From an uncultured Flavobacteriales bacterium (GTDB lineage Bacteria; Bacteroidota; Bacteroidia; Flavobacteriales_D; Parvicellaceae): a stretch of DNA of 64,000 nucleotides. Both the position numbers and the translations under genes were made by a program. The DNA lies in contig CALJHN010000010.1 in the NCBI GenBank assembly GCA_938075455.1, positions 1 to 64,000 on the forward strand, written 5' to 3'. Under the pieces are notes generated by a model. It searched no databases and was not told where the DNA came from. It saw nothing but the letters and a program-made list of their open reading frames with translations. The number at the start of each line of letters is the position of its first letter. Position 1 is the stretch's first letter. This document shows, piece by piece, positions 59,950-64,000 of the stretch.

Positions 59950-62312
59950 TAATCCTTTTGGTAAACTCTTACAACTCTGTTAGAAATAGAACTTATAATC
60001 TCATATGGAATTGTATTTGCAGCATTTGCCATTTTATAAATAGAATGATTATTTCCAAATATTTCTACTCTATCATTTACATTAATATTAGAACCAGAGA
60101 CATCAATAAATAGCATGTCCATACAAATATTTCCAATCGTTGGATAAATAGCATTATCAATAAAAACATTTCCTTTCCCGTTTCCTAAAGATCTAGAAAA
60201 TCCATCTGCATATCCAATTGGGATAATTGCAACTTTTAATTGTTTATCTGATTGATTATTTACTCCATAACCAATATAATCGCCTTTTTTTACTATCCTT
60301 ATTTTTGATATTCTAGAAACTAAAGATGCTACATTAGAAAGCTTTTTACTTTTAGAAATACCGTATAAACCTATACCTAGTCTGACCATTTGCAGACTTT
60401 GTTCTGGATAATTTTCAATCCCTGCAGTATTTAAAATGTGTTTAATTGTTTTAATCCCTAATAAAGATTCAATTTCTAAAGACATTCTATGGAAGAATTC
60501 AAATTGTTGATGAGTTAGTTTTTTGCCTTTTCCCTGATCACTTGCTGCTAAGTGACTAAAAATCCCTTCTACTTTTACTTCTGGTTGACTTAATAAAAAG
60601 CTACATAATTTTTTAATATCTACAGAATCAAATCCCATCCTATTCATTCCTGTATTTAACTTTATGTGTATTGGATAATTTTTTATCCCCATTAAGATAA
60701 GTTTCTTAGTGAATTCGTCCAATTGACCTAAATCGTAAATGGAAGGTGTTAATCTATTTTCTATTAAATTATCCATCGATTTTTGTTCTACATTCATTAC
60801 AAGAATTGGAGACTTTATGCCATTTTCTCTTAGTTCTACACCCTCATCTGTATAGGCTACTCCTATGTAATCGATATGATTTTGTTCTAATATTTTCGCA
60901 GATTCGATTAATCCAGTACCATAACCAGCTGCTTTAATCATAACAAGAAATTTTGTTTTTGGAGCAAGTAAACTTCTGTAATAATTTAAGTTTTTAATTA
61001 GGCTAGAAAGATTTATTTCTAAAACAGTATTGTGTTTTTTCTGTTCTAATTTTAAGTAAATCTTTTGAAAATCGGCAACTTTTTTCCCCTTAAGTAAAAT
61101 ATAGTGATCTTTGAAAATAATATTATTAAAATATTTTAAAAATTCAGATTCATTTCTAAAAATTAAATATTTATTGGGAAATAATTTTTTGTTCTTAAAG
61201 AGTTCTTCCCCAATTCCTATAAACTGTGTTATTTCGTAGCTTTCTATTAATTTAGAAAGTTCCCCAAAATTGGTTTTTTTTTCATTCAAATCTGAGAGAA
61301 TTAAGATAGTCTTTGCAGACCTGCATTCAGATTTTAAAGTTTCTAGAGAAATTTTAAGGGATTGATAATTATTTTGGTAAGAATCATTTATAATAACCGA
61401 ATCACTAATTCCAATTTTTTTTTCAAATCTTAAAGCAATTTCAGGGAGATATGGACTTAAGGTTTTTATGTCCTTTAAATCGTATTTTATTTGATTTAAA
61501 AATCCTAGACAACAAATAAAATTTTTTGCAGAGTTCTCATCTTTTTGTTGGATGAAGAACACTTCTTTTTTATTGTTGTATTCACAGTGTATTTCTTGTC
61601 CTTTTTCTACAATATTTCTTTTAAAATTAAAATCGTTATTTTTAAAATAAGTGTGAATGGTTCCTTTTAAAATCTTTTCTTTTTCAATTCGCAGTTCATC
61701 GATAGAACTAAAGTTTTCAATATGCTCCCTGCCAATATTAGACAAAATAGCATGAGAAGGCTCAATCATTTTCTTCATTAAATCCATCTCCCCAGGCATG
61801 GAAATTCCTGTTTCAATAATAGCTAATTCGTGATACTTGGTTAAAGAAAGCAAGGTTAGAGCTGCTCCAAATTGTGAGTTGTAACTTTTTGGACTTCTCA
61901 GAATATTTATTTTTTCTTGCGCAATAAAATTTATCCACTCTTTTATAACTGTTTTTCCATAACTTCCAGTTATTGAAAGTACTGGAATTTTAAAAGTTTT
62001 TCTGTGGAAGTTTGCCCATTTTTGAAGTGCTATTAACGTATTTTCTACCACCAAGTAGCCCGCATCATTCTTTATTTTTAAAGGAGTTTCGTGAGTTATA
62101 AATTGCTTTATACCATTTTCATAAACTTGGTTAATGTACTTATGCCCGTCGTTGAAATTTGTTTTAAATGCCAAAAATACATGATCATTGTCTTGAACAA
62201 ATCTTCTACTATCGTAATGAACATTACTAATGGGTGAATCAATATTTCCTATGCATTTTCCCCCGGTTATTTTAGAAATATCTCTAAGAGTATATGAGTT
62301 GTTTATCTGCAA
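59949..62312 (-). CDS. murF: MurF - alanine racemase bifunctional protein
   Basis: A 787-residue fusion. Residues 1-425 are MurF: ITGSYGKTVIKEW with Walker A-like GSYGKT, LSNIGREHIENF, and INDSYQNNYQSLKISL. MurF adds D-Ala-D-Ala to UDP-MurNAc-tripeptide. Residues about 430-787 are alanine racemase: EINLSSLIKNLNYYR, KFLVMIKAAGYGTG with the PLP lysine, HIKLNTGMNRMGF, MVRLGIGLYGIS and GNICMDMLFIDVS. So D-Ala supply and use sit in one chain, as in other Bacteroidota. The start is a TTG (62312), since an in-frame TAG lies three codons upstream. The gene is cotranscribed with the flippase. Confidence 0.95.
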   Translation of the reverse strand: MQINNSYTLRDISKITGGKCIGNIDSPISNVHYDSRRFVQDNDHVFLAFKTNFNDGHKYINQVYENGIKQFITHETPLKIKNDAGYLVVENTLIALQKWANFHRKTFKIPVLSITGSYGKTVIKEWINFIAQEKINILRSPKSYNSQFGAALTLLSLTKYHELAIIETGISMPGEMDLMKKMIEPSHAILSNIGREHIENFSSIDELRIEKEKILKGTIHTYFKNNDFNFKRNIVEKGQEIHCEYNNKKEVFFIQQKDENSAKNFICCLGFLNQIKYDLKDIKTLSPYLPEIALRFEKKIGISDSVIINDSYQNNYQSLKISLETLKSECRSAKTILILSDLNEKKTNFGELSKLIESYEITQFIGIGEELFKNKKLFPNKYLIFRNESEFLKYFNNIIFKDHYILLKGKKVADFQKIYLKLEQKKHNTVLEINLSSLIKNLNYYRSLLAPKTKFLVMIKAAGYGTGLIESAKILEQNHIDYIGVAYTDEGVELRENGIKSPILVMNVEQKSMDNLIENRLTPSIYDLGQLDEFTKKLILMGIKNYPIHIKLNTGMNRMGFDSVDIKKLCSFLLSQPEVKVEGIFSHLAASDQGKGKKLTHQQFEFFHRMSLEIESLLGIKTIKHILNTAGIENYPEQSLQMVRLGIGLYGISKSKKLSNVASLVSRISKIRIVKKGDYIGYGVNNQSDKQLKVAIIPIGYADGFSRSLGNGKGNVFIDNAIYPTIGNICMDMLFIDVSGSNINVNDRVEIFGNNHSIYKMANAANTIPYEIISSISNRVVRVYQKD

Positions 62313-62433
62313 TTTTTTGAACTAATAGTTTGTTAACGAATAAATTAAACAAAATGTTATGTTGATAACATTCAAACGAGGACATTAATATATTATGCAA
62401 AAATATTGAATTTTATATTGAAATCTTAATATT

Positions 62434-63054
62434 ATGAATGAGTTTAATTTTAAATCCTTAGAAAGTTTAGCAAGTGAGCTGAAAGAAGGAGTCTTTAAAA
62501 TAAATAGCGGAGCTCTTAGTTCAGAAGATATTCTTTCTCTTTTGGATTCATCAAGACAGTTACATGAAAGGCTTGCGGTTTTGCAGTATCTACTAGAAAA
62601 ATCTCCAAAGAAAGAATCGGGTTCAGAAAAAAAGAAGAAAGAAGAGTCAACTGATGTTGAGGAAAATCAAATTAATTTAATAGACGTAATTGTTGAGGAA
62701 GAAGCTAAAACAGAAAAAGCAGATATAAATATTTCAAGTGATTTTAAGTCTGTAAATGAAATACATTCAGATAGTCCACAAACATCTTTAGCCGATCAAT
62801 TTGGTCAACAACCAATTTCTGACTTAACTAAAGAAATAGGCATTAATGAAAAGTATTTAATAACAGAAAATTTATTTTCTGGTGATAGTCAGGCTTGTTC
62901 AACTGCAATTAAGGAATTGAATGAATTTCAAAATATGGAACAGGCAAGTGATTTTTTCAAAAATTCATTGTCTAAAAAACACAATTGGAACTCAAATTCA
63001 AATCAAGTAAAAAGATTAATTAATTTGATAGAAAGAAGATACCAAATTAAATGA
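62434..63054 (+). CDS. protein of unknown function with charged low-complexity linker
   Basis: The 206-residue protein has an N-terminal helical domain (residues 1-68, FKSLESLASELKEGVFKI and SSRQLHERLAVLQYLLEKS). An acidic/lysine-rich linker follows (69-145, SGSEKKKKEESTDVEE), and the C-terminal helical domain (GINEKYLITENLFSGD ... LINLIERRYQIK) ends with a basic helix. Similar small proteins are found in other Bacteroidota but have no known function. It is translationally coupled to a secreted M28 peptidase gene (ATGA overlap at 63051-63054). Confidence 0.7.
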   Translation: MNEFNFKSLESLASELKEGVFKINSGALSSEDILSLLDSSRQLHERLAVLQYLLEKSPKKESGSEKKKKEESTDVEENQINLIDVIVEEEAKTEKADINISSDFKSVNEIHSDSPQTSLADQFGQQPISDLTKEIGINEKYLITENLFSGDSQACSTAIKELNEFQNMEQASDFFKNSLSKKHNWNSNSNQVKRLINLIERRYQIK

Positions 63055-64000
63055 TTAGATTTTTTTTAATTCTTGCCTTTCTTTTTTCTATTGAAGTTCA
63101 GTCTCAAACCCTAAGTTTTTCTAAATATGTTGACACGCTTTGTAGCAATTACTTTATGGGCAGAGGTTATGTTAAGGATGGACACTTAAAAACTGCAAAA
63201 TTTTTAGAAGAAAAGTTTAAAAAAATTAATTTGAAACCTCTTAGCAGCGGTAAATATATTCAGTACTTTAATATAGATGTGAATACTTTCCCATATCCAA
63301 TTGAATTGAAATTAGATAACAAAATATTGACACCAGGAAAAGACTTTATGATAGCTCCTGAGTCCAGAGGTGCCAAAGCAACCTATAATGTCTTAAATGC
63401 TGACTTAAATAATTGGAAATCTTTTTTAAATTCAAAAAAAGATTTTAGGGAGACAATGGTTTGTTTAGATGTATCTAATATTTTAAATAAAGATACCATT
63501 TTGATGTATAAAGAGTTACGAAATATTTTGAATAAAATCTTTCCAGTGTTATGGATTTCAAATGAAAAATTAGAGTGGTCTATTGAAGACAAAGCTTCAA
63601 ATTTGCCATTGATAAAAATAGCAAGTAAATCAGTGAATTATGACTTTTCAAAAGCTCAGCTAAATATTGAAAATAAATTTCAAAAAGGCCTAAAGACTCA
63701 GAATGTTATAGGGATGGTGAGTGGAAGAAGAAAAAAATCTATAATTATTTCTGCCCATTATGATCATTTGGGAATGATGGGGCAAGTTAAATTCCCTGGT
63801 GCTAATGACAATGCAAGTGGAGTGAGTTTATTACTTAATTTAGCTTCCTATTACTCAATAAACCCCCATAAATACAATATTATTTTTATTTGTTTTGGTG
63901 CTGAAGAAGCTGGTTTAAAAGGCTCTAAGTATTTTACAGAACATCCACTACTAGATTTGAAAAAAGTTAGTTTTCTAATTAATTTAGATATAGTAGGTAC
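63051..64000 (+). CDS. secreted M28 family zinc aminopeptidase (3' truncated by window edge)
   Basis: The frame is open from the ATG at 63051 to the window end (316 residues, no stop). A signal peptide (MIRFFLILAFLFSIEVQS) comes first. Residues about 60-170 look like an inserted PA-like region. M28 zinc ligands appear in order: the first His in SAHYDHLG, the Asp in GANDNASGV, the acid pair GAEEAGLKGS and the final Asp in NLDIVG. This is the two-zinc aminopeptidase pattern of a periplasmic or secreted exopeptidase. The C-terminal end, including any T9SS or lipid anchor, is outside the window. Confidence 0.9.
   Translation, partial: MIRFFLILAFLFSIEVQSQTLSFSKYVDTLCSNYFMGRGYVKDGHLKTAKFLEEKFKKINLKPLSSGKYIQYFNIDVNTFPYPIELKLDNKILTPGKDFMIAPESRGAKATYNVLNADLNNWKSFLNSKKDFRETMVCLDVSNILNKDTILMYKELRNILNKIFPVLWISNEKLEWSIEDKASNLPLIKIASKSVNYDFSKAQLNIENKFQKGLKTQNVIGMVSGRRKKSIIISAHYDHLGMMGQVKFPGANDNASGVSLLLNLASYYSINPHKYNIIFICFGAEEAGLKGSKYFTEHPLLDLKKVSFLINLDIVG

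Overview
The window is a dense stretch of about 52 genes from a bacterial chromosome with very low GC. The evidence points to a marine Flavobacteriales-type member of the Bacteroidota. It has four secreted proteins with type IX secretion (T9SS) C-terminal signals (three type A, one type B/CHU_C). Promoter-like elements match the Bacteroidota pattern TTG-N19-21-TANNTTTG. It also has a MurF-Alr fusion, several families largely restricted to Bacteroidota (DUF2480, DUF4286, the GreA/B-like 150-residue protein) and a flavobacterial-type proteorhodopsin. I saw no rRNA, tRNA, insertion sequence, prophage or CRISPR array.

Layout. 1-7.3 kb: the tail of a T9SS protein, a Gre-like protein, then proteorhodopsin with its own promoter and a strong terminator. 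Convergent to it lies a thioesterase / unknown protein / photolyase-cryptochrome / DUF429 operon, with a SOUL haem-binding protein, a CrtO-like acyltransferase and a DUF3089 lipoprotein beyond. This is a light-themed neighbourhood. 7.3-14.8 kb: glycosyltransferase, Lon-substrate-domain protein, DUF6580 membrane protein, an 830-residue anchored propeller-like protein, SufS and a SpoIIE-type phosphatase. 15-20.7 kb: L21-L27, then serS with a lipoprotein, TPR protein, DUF4286 and a PLP enzyme. 20.7-27.7 kb (minus): RecQ, M20 amidohydrolase, half-size TSUP permease and a large outer-membrane protein. 28.4-36.7 kb: two very large, adjacent T9SS adhesin-like proteins, one carrying a 1,596-bp tandem duplication. 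36.8-42.6 kb: SDR, a two-component system, carboxyltransferase and aminopeptidase P. 42.8-46.7 kb: hemA, a hemC-hemD fusion, an AcpH-like protein and 3-hydroxyanthranilate dioxygenase. 46.7-51.9 kb: CHU_C protein and PurF. 51.9-54.6 kb: sufE, DUF59, HMG-CoA synthase-like and DUF2480. 54.6-62.3 kb: radA, then wzy/wzz/wzx-like genes and murF-alr. The right edge has an unknown protein and a truncated M28 peptidase.

How the genes fit together. Proteorhodopsin, photolyase-like protein, SOUL protein and CrtO-like acyltransferase suggest photoheterotrophy with photodamage handling and possibly polar carotenoids. The rhodopsin has Met at the tuning position (green-type) and a Gly at the helix-E position that opens a fenestration for carotenoid antennas in related rhodopsins. 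The hem and suf genes supply haem and Fe-S cofactors. The wzx/wzz/wzy set beside murF-alr is envelope assembly, and the T9SS proteins are its surface cargo.

No unmistakably new multi-gene system is visible. The strongest leads are the fenestrated rhodopsin with its light-associated neighbours, several enzymes that have lost metal-binding cysteines (photolyase, HAAO, RecQ), frequent TTG starts including hemA and hemC, and streamlined convergent gene ends.
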